Positions 1 through 5,421 of a DNA stretch of 15,180 nucleotides are shown here, in pieces. The stretch's first letter is position 1. Every line of letters starts with the position of its first letter. Position numbers and translations under genes: made by a program. The stretch is from assembly GCA_934167685.1 (NCBI GenBank), contig CAKPLQ010000034.1, forward strand, positions 1 to 15,180. Reading direction: 5' to 3'. The notes beneath the pieces were generated by a model, which saw only the letters and a program-made list of their open reading frames with translations, was not told the origin of the DNA and did no database searches. This DNA comes from an uncultured Clostridia bacterium. Its GTDB lineage: Bacteria > Bacillota > Clostridia > TANB77 > CAG-508.

Positions 1-465
1 AACAGATTGAGCCTGAGAGGTAGACACAGCTTTAGATATAGAAATAGCTTTAACAATAGGGTCATAATGATCATTTTTAGGTAAATCAAAAATTTTATCT
101 ATATAGAAAAACTTTTTATTAGAGTGTTTAGAAATATAGTAAGTTCTATAAAAAGTTATTTCTCCAACAATAGTGATAAGAGTTCTAGGAACATTAGATT
201 TATTAATATAGTAACGAGATTTTCTATAAGTAGATTCTTTAAATTCATTATCTAGCTCTTCAAAAGTAGAGATAACTATAGATTTAACAATATCTCTAGC
301 AGTTTGTTGAGCTTTAAAAATAACATTAAAATACTGATTGGAAGTAGTATTATTTAAAAGATTATTTAATAAAAATTCAATATTATTAAATAAATTTAAA
401 GAAATTACATTAAATATTTTATTTTTTAATACATTTGTTAATTTTTGTGATATAATAGGTTTCAT
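1..465 (-). CDS. ISLre2/UPF0236-type transposase, N-terminal part (runs off the left edge)
   Basis: Reading the minus strand from ATG at 465 gives 155 uninterrupted codons to the window edge, starting MKPIISQKLTNV. Around residues 92-125 it shows a run like RTLITIVGEITFYRTYY, followed by a FFYIDKIFDLPKND-type stretch. This matches the ISLre2 (UPF0236) transposase pattern in which a GE(I/V)xxxRxYY strand precedes a 'lD..lgl' segment. Such enzymes are DDE-type transposases that move the element; the catalytic domain would lie to the left, outside the window. An AAAGGA ribosome binding site lies just upstream of the ATG, inside a hairpin (see 466-525). Nothing in the visible part is broken, so the copy may be intact. 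The family call rests on pattern memory rather than an alignment. Confidence 0.72.
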   Translation of the reverse strand, partial: MKPIISQKLTNVLKNKIFNVISLNLFNNIEFLLNNLLNNTTSNQYFNVIFKAQQTARDIVKSIVISTFEELDNEFKESTYRKSRYYINKSNVPRTLITIVGEITFYRTYYISKHSNKKFFYIDKIFDLPKNDHYDPIVKAISISKAVSTSQAQSV

Positions 466-525
466 AAGAAAGTCCTTTCTTTGATATTTGTTTTGGTTTT
501 AATTATTATATCAAAGGACTTTCTT
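466..525 (-). promoter_or_regulatory. Hairpin covering the transposase ribosome binding site
   Basis: AAGAAAGTCCTTT (466-478) and AAAGGACTTTCTT (513-525) are perfect 13-bp inverted copies, and a further TATCAAA/TTTGATA pairing (509-515 with 480-486) lies inside. In a minus-strand transcript the inner arm carries the AAAGGA site directly before the transposase ATG at 465, so a transcript containing both arms would hide the site. A minus-strand TATAAT (505-510) lies inside the loop. A transcript started there would begin near 498 and lack the outer arm, leaving the site open. No good -35 accompanies that -10, so the internal promoter is tentative. Confidence 0.6.
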
Positions 526-571
526 TTTGTATATTCCGAAACCATTTTACACTATTGCTTCCAAGAATTCG

Positions 572-600
572 TTGACAAAATTAACATAATATGGTATAAT
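572..600 (+). promoter_or_regulatory. SigA-type promoter of the small membrane protein unit
   Basis: A perfect TTGACA (572-577) is followed after 17 bp by a perfect TATAAT (595-600). Transcription should start near 607, giving a leader of about 75 nt before the ATG at 683. Confidence 0.88.
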
Positions 601-682
601 ATGAGTAATGAAACAGTAATACTCCGTTGCAGTAAAAAATGGAGACAATTAAATTATGGGTGATTACCCAAGGAGGAACGAT

Positions 683-940
683 ATGAAAAATAATAGAAGA
701 AAAACAGATATAGCATTATTAGAAATGCAATTGATGTTACTAATTGGATTGTTTTCTTATGGTGGCTGGGAACTTATTAGGGAAATGTTTTTCCTTAATA
801 GTTCAATACTGAAAATACTAGCAATAGTATTTTCAGTAGGCAATGGTATATTAGACATGTGTCTAATATACACCATTGGGTATGATTTTTATGAAATAGC
901 CCTTAATATAAGGGACTACATAAGAATCATACGAAAATAG
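683..940 (+). CDS. Small two-helix membrane protein of unknown function
   Basis: This 85-residue protein was not recognised as a known family. It begins MKNNRRKTD, a positively charged start that should stay in the cytoplasm. Two hydrophobic stretches follow (about residues 12-33 and 41-68), and the tail is charged and ends RIIRK. The start at 683 is chosen over the in-frame ATG at 656 because a perfect AGGAGG (671-676) sits 6 nt before 683, while 656 has none. A small TGGGT/ACCCA hairpin (657-670) precedes the ribosome site. The gene is alone in its transcription unit, with a consensus promoter at 572-600 and a strong terminator at 949-978. Its coding sequence is unusually rich in perfect inverted repeats (see the structured RNA entry), so the transcript may have a role as RNA as well. 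Confidence 0.62.
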   Translation: MKNNRRKTDIALLEMQLMLLIGLFSYGGWELIREMFFLNSSILKILAIVFSVGNGILDMCLIYTIGYDFYEIALNIRDYIRIIRK

Positions 941-948
941 TCATATAG

Positions 949-978
949 CAGAGTATGTAATTCATACTCTGTTTTTTT
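949..978 (+). terminator. Intrinsic terminator of the small membrane protein unit
   Basis: CAGAGTATG (949-957) and CATACTCTG (963-971) form a perfect 9-bp stem with a 5-nt loop, followed directly by seven T (972-978). Confidence 0.93.
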
Positions 979-1051
979 GGGGGCAATATAGTTTCTTACA
1001 AATGTTTATAAAAAGTATCGAAAATCTTAATCTAACATAATGTATAAAATA

Positions 1052-1080
1052 TTGCAAAATAAATGAAATTATGCTATTAT
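1052..1080 (+). promoter_or_regulatory. SigA-type promoter of the FAD protein operon
   Basis: TTGCAA (1052-1057) and TATTAT (1075-1080) are 17 bp apart. Transcription would start near 1087, shortly before the first gene at 1111. Confidence 0.75.
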
Positions 1081-1110
1081 CAAATGAAGTAAAAAAGAAA
1101 AGAGATGTGT

Positions 1111-2697
1111 ATGATAAGGATAAGAAATATAAAAATAAGAGAAAATTTAAAAGAGGAAGAAATATTAAAAAAAGTTATTTTAAAAAACAAAATCAAACCA
1201 GAAGAAATTGAAGAATGGCATATACATAAAAAATCAATAGATGCAAGAAAAAAAGACGATATATTTTTTAATTATGCAATAGATATAAGTTTAAAAGACA
1301 AGAAAAAAGAAAACAAATTTGAGAAGGTAGAAGAAGAAAAATGGCAAGATGTAATTGTAAAAAGACAAAGTGAGTATAATCCAGTAATTGTTGGAATGGG
1401 ACCAGCAGGACTTTTTGCAGGACTGCTAATGGTTGATAATGGAATAAAGCCAATCATTCTAGAACGTGGAAAATGTGTAGAAGAGAGAATAAAGGATGTT
1501 GAAGAATTTGCTGAAAATAGAAAATTTTCATCCATATCTAATATTCAGTTTGGAGAAGGAGGGGCAGGAACTTTTTCAGATGGAAAATTAAATACAGGAA
1601 ATTCTGCCAATATGTATTCAAGAAAAGTATTAGAAGAATTTGTTAGATTTGGTGCGCCAAAAGAGATTTTATATATGGCTAAACCACATATAGGAACAGA
1701 TAATTTACGCAAAATAGTTAAAAACATAAGAGAATATATAATTTCAAAAGGAGGAAAAGTTTTATTTAATACACAAGCCATTGATTTTGAAATAGAAAAC
1801 GGTAAAATAAAAGCAGTTATATGCCCAAATACTAGAATAGAAACAGATGCAGTAATTTTAGCAATAGGTCATAGTGCAAGAGATACATTTGAAAAATTGT
1901 ATCAAATAGGAGTTGATATACAACCTAAAAATTTTGCTGTTGGAGCAAGAATAGAACATTTACAAGAAGATATAAATAAAGCTCAATATGGGGTACAAAC
2001 AAAACTCAAATTACCTGTAGCAGATTATAAATTAGTCTATCATGCTAAAAATGGTAGAACCTGCTATACTTTTTGCATGTGTCCAGGAGGAAAAGTAATG
2101 GCATCAAATTCCGAAGAGAATTCTATTGTAACAAATGGAATGAGTAATTTTGCTAGAGATGAAAAAAATGCGAATAGTGCATTACTTGTAAATGTTACAG
2201 TAGACGACTTTTATAAAGATTCACCATTAGATGGTATATATTTTCAAGAAAGGCTGGAAAAAAAGGCTTTTAAATTAGGTGGAAGTAACTACAATGCACC
2301 AGCTCAGAGAGTAGAAGACTTTTTGAACGGAAATAAAACAGAAATGTTTGGAAGAATAAAACCAACATATATGCCTGGTGTAACAGGAGCTAACTTGAAC
2401 GAGATTTTGCCTAATTTTGTGGCAGAAACAATGAAAGAAGCTATTGTGGAACTTGATAAAAAGCTAAAAGGTTTTGCTGATAAAGATGCAGTTTTAACAG
2501 GTGTTGAAACTAGAAGTTCATCTCCTGTGCAAATAGTAAGAGATAAAGAAACTTTAAATTCTGTAAATGTTAAAGGTCTATATCCTTGCGGAGAAGGTGC
2601 TGGTTATGCAGGTGGAATAATGACAGCTGCTATTGATGGACTAAAGTGCGCTATTCAAGTTATTGAAGGGGATGTCAAATACGAAAAAAATGAATAG
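1111..2697 (+). CDS. FAD-dependent dehydrogenase-like protein (COG2509 type)
   Basis: This 528-residue protein is a predicted cytoplasmic flavoprotein of the COG2509 group, whose physiological substrate is not established. After a lysine- and glutamate-rich N-terminal domain of about 90 residues comes a dinucleotide-binding fold: VIVGMGPAG (about residues 92-100, the GxGxxG motif) ending in an acidic ILERG. A glycine-rich QFGEGGAGTFSDGKL stretch follows, and the C-terminal GEGAGYAGGIMTAA motif would contact the flavin. The ATG at 1111 is preferred over 1105: AGAG (1101-1104) is 6 nt upstream of 1111 but touches 1105, and MIRI is the usual family start. The next gene overlaps its last codons, so the two are probably translated together. 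The family is confident; the reaction is unknown. Confidence 0.85.
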   Translation: MIRIRNIKIRENLKEEEILKKVILKNKIKPEEIEEWHIHKKSIDARKKDDIFFNYAIDISLKDKKKENKFEKVEEEKWQDVIVKRQSEYNPVIVGMGPAGLFAGLLMVDNGIKPIILERGKCVEERIKDVEEFAENRKFSSISNIQFGEGGAGTFSDGKLNTGNSANMYSRKVLEEFVRFGAPKEILYMAKPHIGTDNLRKIVKNIREYIISKGGKVLFNTQAIDFEIENGKIKAVICPNTRIETDAVILAIGHSARDTFEKLYQIGVDIQPKNFAVGARIEHLQEDINKAQYGVQTKLKLPVADYKLVYHAKNGRTCYTFCMCPGGKVMASNSEENSIVTNGMSNFARDEKNANSALLVNVTVDDFYKDSPLDGIYFQERLEKKAFKLGGSNYNAPAQRVEDFLNGNKTEMFGRIKPTYMPGVTGANLNEILPNFVAETMKEAIVELDKKLKGFADKDAVLTGVETRSSSPVQIVRDKETLNSVNVKGLYPCGEGAGYAGGIMTAAIDGLKCAIQVIEGDVKYEKNE

Positions 2698-3394
2698 AAA
2701 AGTAATAATAGATAATAGAATGAGAAAAATTGAAAAAGAAAAATTAATAGAATTAGGATATGAACTAATAGAAATAAGTACAAGTGATAAAGTATATCCA
2801 GAGATATCGTCACATGTAGACATATTTGCATGTAAAGTTGATAAAAATATTATTATTGAACCGATGCAATACCGAAATTTGTCTTTAATGCCAGAATTTA
2901 TAAAAGGGAAAGAAGAAATACAAGAAAAATATCCGTTTGACATAAAATACAATGTTTGCATAATTGAAAAAAAAGCAATACACAATTTTGAATATACAGA
3001 TGCTAAATTAAAGCAAGAATTAATAGACAATAACTATGAATTAATAAATACAACACAAGGTTATACAAATTGCTCAATAGCAGTAATTGATGACAATTCA
3101 GCAATAGTAGCTGATAAAGGCTTGTATAAAATACTTCAATTTCATGGTGTAGATACATTGTTAGTAGAAAACAATTTAGATATAAAATTGCTAAATGGAG
3201 AAAAATACAGCAATAAAAAAGGATTTATTGGAGGTTGTATTTCAAGGCTAGGAAACTCAATTATTGTATTTGGAGATTTAAATAAAATAGACATCGATGG
3301 CAAAATTAGAACATTTATAACAAATAAAAATCTACATATAATTGAGTTTAAAGAACTAGAGGTTATTGATTATGGAGGACTAATAGAAATTTAA
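2690..3394 (+). CDS. DUF6873-like protein, guanidino-modifying-enzyme fold (tentative)
   Basis: This 234-residue soluble protein has no signal peptide or membrane segment. It resembles clostridial proteins annotated as DUF6873 with the fold of guanidino-group modifying enzymes. Residues that could matter are an H-x-D pair (SHVDIF, about 42-44) and a cysteine in a glycine-rich turn (GFIGGCISRLG, C183), positions like those used by that superfamily, although activity cannot be deduced. The start is uncertain. ATG 2690 overlaps the end of the preceding gene by 8 nt and fits family starts. ATG 2672 is in frame but abuts AAGGGG with no spacing, and a TTG at 2663 is less likely. The stop is one base before the next ATG, so it is clearly in the same operon as the FAD protein and the metallopeptidase. 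Confidence 0.62.
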   Translation: MNRKVIIDNRMRKIEKEKLIELGYELIEISTSDKVYPEISSHVDIFACKVDKNIIIEPMQYRNLSLMPEFIKGKEEIQEKYPFDIKYNVCIIEKKAIHNFEYTDAKLKQELIDNNYELINTTQGYTNCSIAVIDDNSAIVADKGLYKILQFHGVDTLLVENNLDIKLLNGEKYSNKKGFIGGCISRLGNSIIVFGDLNKIDIDGKIRTFITNKNLHIIEFKELEVIDYGGLIEI

Positions 3395-3395
3395 A

Positions 3396-4124
3396 ATGGA
3401 AATATTAAAAATAAAAGACTTAGAAATACCAATTGAAATAAAAAATTATAAAACTTCTAAATCTGTGAAAATATATTTTAAAGGTAATGTACTAAATATT
3501 ACCAAGCCAACTAGATTATCTAAAAAAAGATTATTACAGATATTAAAAGAACAAGAAGATGAAATTTATGATAAATATAAAAAAATCTTGGACTCTGAAA
3601 TTGCCTCAATTAAGCAATGGAAAACTGGAGAAAAAATATATTACCAAGGAGAAGAATTTTCGGTAGTAAGAAATATTATTGATTCAGATAAAATAACCGT
3701 TGCATTACAACCTGATAAAAAGATGTTTTGGATAGGAGTACCAAAAGATTTAGATCAGAACATCATTAAAACAACTGTTGACAAAGCAATAAAAAAGTTA
3801 TTCAAAAATAATACAGAAGTTTTAATAGCCCAAAAGCTTCCGTATTGGAGTGAAATAACAGGATTGAAATATAATGAATTTAAAATAAGAGATGCGACAA
3901 CAAGATATGGTAGTTGTATGCCAAGCAAGAAAAATGTATATTTTTCATCAAGACTAATAATGTTGCCAGAAGATAAGGTTGATGCAATAATTGTCCATGA
4001 ATTGTGCCATATGAGGTATAAATATCATAATAAAGATTTTTATAACTTGGTACAAAATTATATGCCTAATTATAAAGAAATAGATGAATGGTTGAAACTT
4101 AATGGAAAAATAATTATGTTTTAA
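3396..4124 (+). CDS. YgjP/SprT-like zinc metallopeptidase (M48-related, DUF45)
   Basis: This 242-residue protein of the YgjP group (COG1451) is predicted to be cytoplasmic. The zinc site is HELCH (201-205), with a further histidine at H211 in the run KYHNKDF, which matches the HExxH...H.pxF layout of the family. The N-terminal half, with IEIKNYKTSKSVKIYFKG and several beta-strand-like segments, and the block RDATTRYGSC (about 165-174) before the zinc helix are also typical. It starts one base after the upstream stop; a GGAGG at 3374-3378 is 17 nt away, so translation probably depends on coupling. Family members are putative peptidases with poorly known substrates; an older UTP pyrophosphatase label exists for the COG. 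It is the last gene of the three-gene operon. Confidence 0.85.
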   Translation: MEILKIKDLEIPIEIKNYKTSKSVKIYFKGNVLNITKPTRLSKKRLLQILKEQEDEIYDKYKKILDSEIASIKQWKTGEKIYYQGEEFSVVRNIIDSDKITVALQPDKKMFWIGVPKDLDQNIIKTTVDKAIKKLFKNNTEVLIAQKLPYWSEITGLKYNEFKIRDATTRYGSCMPSKKNVYFSSRLIMLPEDKVDAIIVHELCHMRYKYHNKDFYNLVQNYMPNYKEIDEWLKLNGKIIMF

Positions 4125-4130
4125 AAGTTA

Positions 4131-4159
4131 TTGTGAAAATGTAAAAAATGTGATATTAT
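4131..4159 (+). promoter_or_regulatory. Promoter of yqeY
   Basis: TTGTGA (4131-4136) and TATTAT (4154-4159) are 17 bp apart, with TGA just before the -10. Transcription would start near 4166, leaving a very short leader. Confidence 0.7.
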
Positions 4160-4183
4160 AGTTTAAATTAAGGAGTGGTTAAA

Positions 4184-4627
4184 ATGTTAAAAGAAAAATT
4201 AATGGAAGATTTAAAAGAATCAATGAAAAATAAAGATACTGTAAGAAAAAATACAGTGCAAATGGTTAGAGCAGCAATATTACAAATAGAAAAAGATAAA
4301 GGTATAGAGGTAGAAGATGATAAAATTATAGATATAATAGCAAAAGAAGTAAAAACTAAAAAAGATGCTTTAAAAGATTTTGAAAAAGCAGAAAGACAAG
4401 ATTTAATAGATTTAACAAATAGAGAGATTGAAATACTTCAAGAATATTTGCCAAAACAGTTAAGTAGAGATGAAGTAAAAGCAGAAGTTCAAAAAATAAT
4501 TACTGAAATTGGTGCAACATCAATGAAAGATATGGGAGTAATTATGAAAGAAGCAAAAGCTAAAATGGGAGCTTCAGCAGAAGGAAAAACAATAAATGAA
4601 GTAGCAAAAGAAATTATGGGGCTATAA
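4184..4627 (+). CDS. yqeY: GatB/YqeY domain protein
   Basis: This 147-residue protein has the normal length for stand-alone YqeY, related to the tail domain of the amidotransferase subunit GatB, which handles tRNA. Its own role is not settled. Recognisable blocks are MLKEKLMEDLKESMKNKD at the start, VRAAILQIEKDKG, the REIEILQEYLPKQLS block near the middle, and the C-terminal MGVIMKEAKAKMGASAEGKTIN with an 'a.G...n..vk..L' ending. The ATG at 4184 has AAGGAG (4170-4175) 8 nt upstream; the in-frame GTG at 4175 lies inside that site and is rejected. It has its own promoter, and no clear terminator follows; a T-rich run at 4633-4639 lacks a stem. Confidence 0.92.
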   Translation: MLKEKLMEDLKESMKNKDTVRKNTVQMVRAAILQIEKDKGIEVEDDKIIDIIAKEVKTKKDALKDFEKAERQDLIDLTNREIEILQEYLPKQLSRDEVKAEVQKIITEIGATSMKDMGVIMKEAKAKMGASAEGKTINEVAKEIMGL

Positions 4628-4706
4628 TAGAATTTTTTTAATAAAGTCAACTTTACAAAAACATACTTAAAGAGAGAATAATTTTGAAAAAGAGAGATAA
4701 AATATA

Positions 4707-4773
4707 ATTAGCATATATTTTTGGAAAAATTTGAACTCATAGAGGGTTGCAATTGAAATAAAAATATGCTAAT
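4707..4773. repeat. 10-bp inverted repeat flanking the 6S RNA promoter
   Basis: ATTAGCATAT (4707-4716) and ATATGCTAAT (4764-4773) are perfect inverted copies 47 bp apart. The right copy overlaps the extended -10 of the 6S RNA promoter, so it could be an operator pair or coincidence in AT-rich DNA. Confidence 0.4.
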
Positions 4774-4775
4774 AT
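4747..4775 (+). promoter_or_regulatory. Promoter of 6S RNA
   Basis: TTGCAA (4747-4752) and TAATAT (4770-4775) are 17 bp apart, with an extended TG at 4767-4768. Transcription would start near 4782. Confidence 0.75.
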
Positions 4776-4782
4776 ATTAATA

Positions 4783-4996
4783 ACAAAAGCGAAATAAGCA
4801 AACCCTGCATAGTACGTGTAGCACAGAATTTTTAGAACCTACAAGTTTAAAGAGGGGCCAGAACTTTGAGTATGGCGTGCAAGCTTACACTTTCGAGTAG
4901 TAAGAAGCCCAGGAATATTCAAGCAGGCACCCACCTGTCGAAGACAGGTCCTTAAAAATTCAGACAACTTACGGCTAAGGCGGGGATTGCTTTTTT
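4783..4996 (+). ncRNA. ssrS: 6S RNA
   Basis: 6S RNA binds SigA RNA polymerase by mimicking an open promoter and tunes transcription in stationary phase. The ends form a closing stem: AAGCAAACCCTGC (4796-4808) pairs with GCGGGGATTGCTT (4980-4992), followed by T's that would terminate transcription. The 3' half has the family's recognisable run: GAAGCCC, then GGCACCCACCT, a short hairpin ACCTGTCGAAGACAGGT (4932-4948), and finally a GGCTAAGGCGGGG-like closing strand. The length of about 210 nt fits Firmicutes 6S. The 5' end is estimated from the promoter. It sits alone between yqeY and the small convergent unit. Confidence 0.8.
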
Positions 4997-5036
4997 GATT
5001 ATTTTTTGCAGATATAATAAAAATTTTTAAAATATA

Positions 5037-5065
5037 TAGACATATTTTAAATGATATTGTAAAAT
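5037..5065 (+). promoter_or_regulatory. Promoter of the 36-residue peptide mRNA
   Basis: TAGACA (5037-5042) and TAAAAT (5060-5065) are 17 bp apart, each one base off consensus. Transcription would start near 5072, where the sequence ATAGGAAATG begins. Confidence 0.6.
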
Positions 5066-5147
5066 ATTAACATAGGAAATGAGAATAAGCAGATGTGGTT
5101 TGCCACTTTACATATAAAGGCCTGTCCTTTAGAATGGAGGTGGTGCT

Positions 5148-5258
5148 ATGATAGAAGCGGTTTTATTAGAAATAATATACTTACTTTTATTAGCTTTAGG
5201 TGTTGAAACTATTATAGTATTTGCCTTAATTATATTCATAATATTTTTAAGCAAATAG
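5148..5258 (+). CDS. 36-residue hydrophobic peptide, candidate type I toxin
   Basis: The peptide starts MIEAVLLEIIYLLLLALG and ends IIFIIFLSK. It is a single long hydrophobic helix with acidic residues near the start (E3, E8), one in the middle (E20) and a single lysine at the end. It should insert in the membrane. The site GGAGGTGG (5136-5143) is 4 nt before the ATG, which is strong support for translation. The 5' leader of about 76 nt is rich in hairpins (CTTTA/TAAAG, AAAGG/CCTTT). A convergent antisense RNA and shared terminator lie just downstream. Short membrane peptides in this arrangement are typical of type I toxins such as those of C. difficile and B. subtilis, which damage the membrane when their RNA antitoxin is lacking. 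It matches no family I know; the toxin role is inferred. Confidence 0.6.
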   Translation: MIEAVLLEIIYLLLLALGVETIIVFALIIFIIFLSK

Positions 5259-5346
5259 ACAAATAAAAAACACATCTGTTACTTGGCGGTAAGATGTGTT
5301 TTCACAAACTACTGGCAAACCACGTTTGTGGTTTCTCCATTTCCTA
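5258..5346 (-). ncRNA. Antisense RNA, candidate type I antitoxin
   Basis: A strong minus-strand promoter (5352-5381) points into this segment and there is no minus-strand protein gene ahead of it. The RNA would start near 5345, run about 88 nt, and end at the hairpin 5267-5302, which on this strand is followed by TTATTT. It would carry a 7-bp AAACCAC/GTGGTTT hairpin (5317-5334) and be fully complementary to the 3' part of the peptide mRNA, including its stop-proximal end. That is the usual arrangement of type I antitoxins that pair with the 3' region of the toxin mRNA. Expression has not been observed. Confidence 0.55.
5267..5302. terminator. Shared bidirectional terminator hairpin
   Basis: AAAACACATCT (5267-5277) and AGATGTGTTTT (5292-5302) are perfect 11-bp inverted arms around a 14-nt loop. 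Each strand has T's at the foot of the stem, and the minus strand has the better tail. It would end both the peptide mRNA and the antisense RNA. Confidence 0.75.
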
Positions 5347-5351
5347 TTTCT

Positions 5352-5381
5352 ATTATACTCTAATTATAGGAATAAAGTCAA
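5352..5381 (-). promoter_or_regulatory. Promoter of the antisense RNA
   Basis: On the minus strand TTGACT (5376-5381) is followed after 18 bp by a perfect TATAAT (5352-5357). It is closer to consensus than the opposing peptide promoter, as expected if the antitoxin must be in excess. Confidence 0.8.
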
Positions 5382-5421
5382 GAATATATAAGAAAATAAT
5401 AATAAATAAAAGGAGAAAAAA

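Larger units (their letters stand above)
1..525 (-). mobile_element. Right-hand end of an ISLre2-like insertion sequence
   Basis: The transposase reading frame starts at 465 and leaves the window on the left, so only the 5' end of the element is visible. Its outer boundary cannot be fixed because the other terminal inverted repeat is not in view. I place the edge at the outer arm of the hairpin at 525, but it could lie anywhere up to the promoter at 572. No target duplication can be tested. Confidence 0.55.
607..978 (+). ncRNA. Highly structured transcript overlapping the small membrane protein gene (candidate)
   Basis: The predicted transcript folds into a row of local hairpins. Arms 770-785 with 790-804 make about 15 bp with one bulge. 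Arms 808-820 with 825-837 make 13 perfect bp closed by a GCAA loop of the GNRA type. Arms 841-857 with 860-878 make 11 bp, a 2-nt bulge and 6 bp. Arms 880-887 with 925-932 make 8 bp and enclose a 6-bp hairpin (900-905 with 909-914). The terminator stem at 949-971 follows. All lie end to end with only a few unpaired bases between them. Coding sequence rarely does this. It may be an mRNA with extreme structure, a dual-function RNA, or an RNA gene with a fortuitous frame. The RNA role is inference. Confidence 0.4.
5072..5347. repeat. Interrupted inverted repeat flanking the toxin-antitoxin candidate
   Basis: ATAGGAAATG (5072-5081) and GTGGTTTGCCA (5095-5105) on the left recur inverted on the right as TGGCAAACCAC (5313-5323) and CATTTCCTAT (5338-5347). 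The 5' and 3' ends of a plus-strand transcript can therefore pair with each other, and the plus- and minus-strand transcripts begin with the same sequence. No target duplication is visible at the edges, so a mobile element is possible but not shown. Confidence 0.75.

Noticed and set aside
481..663. 60-codon plus-strand frame starting at 481
   Set aside because: It runs across the transposase hairpin, the promoter at 572-600 and the predicted transcript start, begins with TTG and lacks a ribosome binding site.
2663..2671. TTG start for the DUF6873-like gene
   Set aside because: There is no ribosome site at the proper distance, and it adds residues not expected in the family; later in-frame ATGs at 2672 or 2690 fit better.
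4175..4183. GTG start for yqeY at 4175
   Set aside because: It overlaps the AAGGAG ribosome site that serves the ATG at 4184, and MLKEKL is the typical start.
4703..4708. TATAAT as a second 6S promoter
   Set aside because: The only reasonable -35 (TTGAAA at 4684) is 13 bp away, which is too close.
5072..5347. The inverted repeat as ends of a MITE
   Set aside because: Not excluded, but no target duplication is seen, and the repeats sit exactly at two predicted transcript starts, which fits a regulatory role better.
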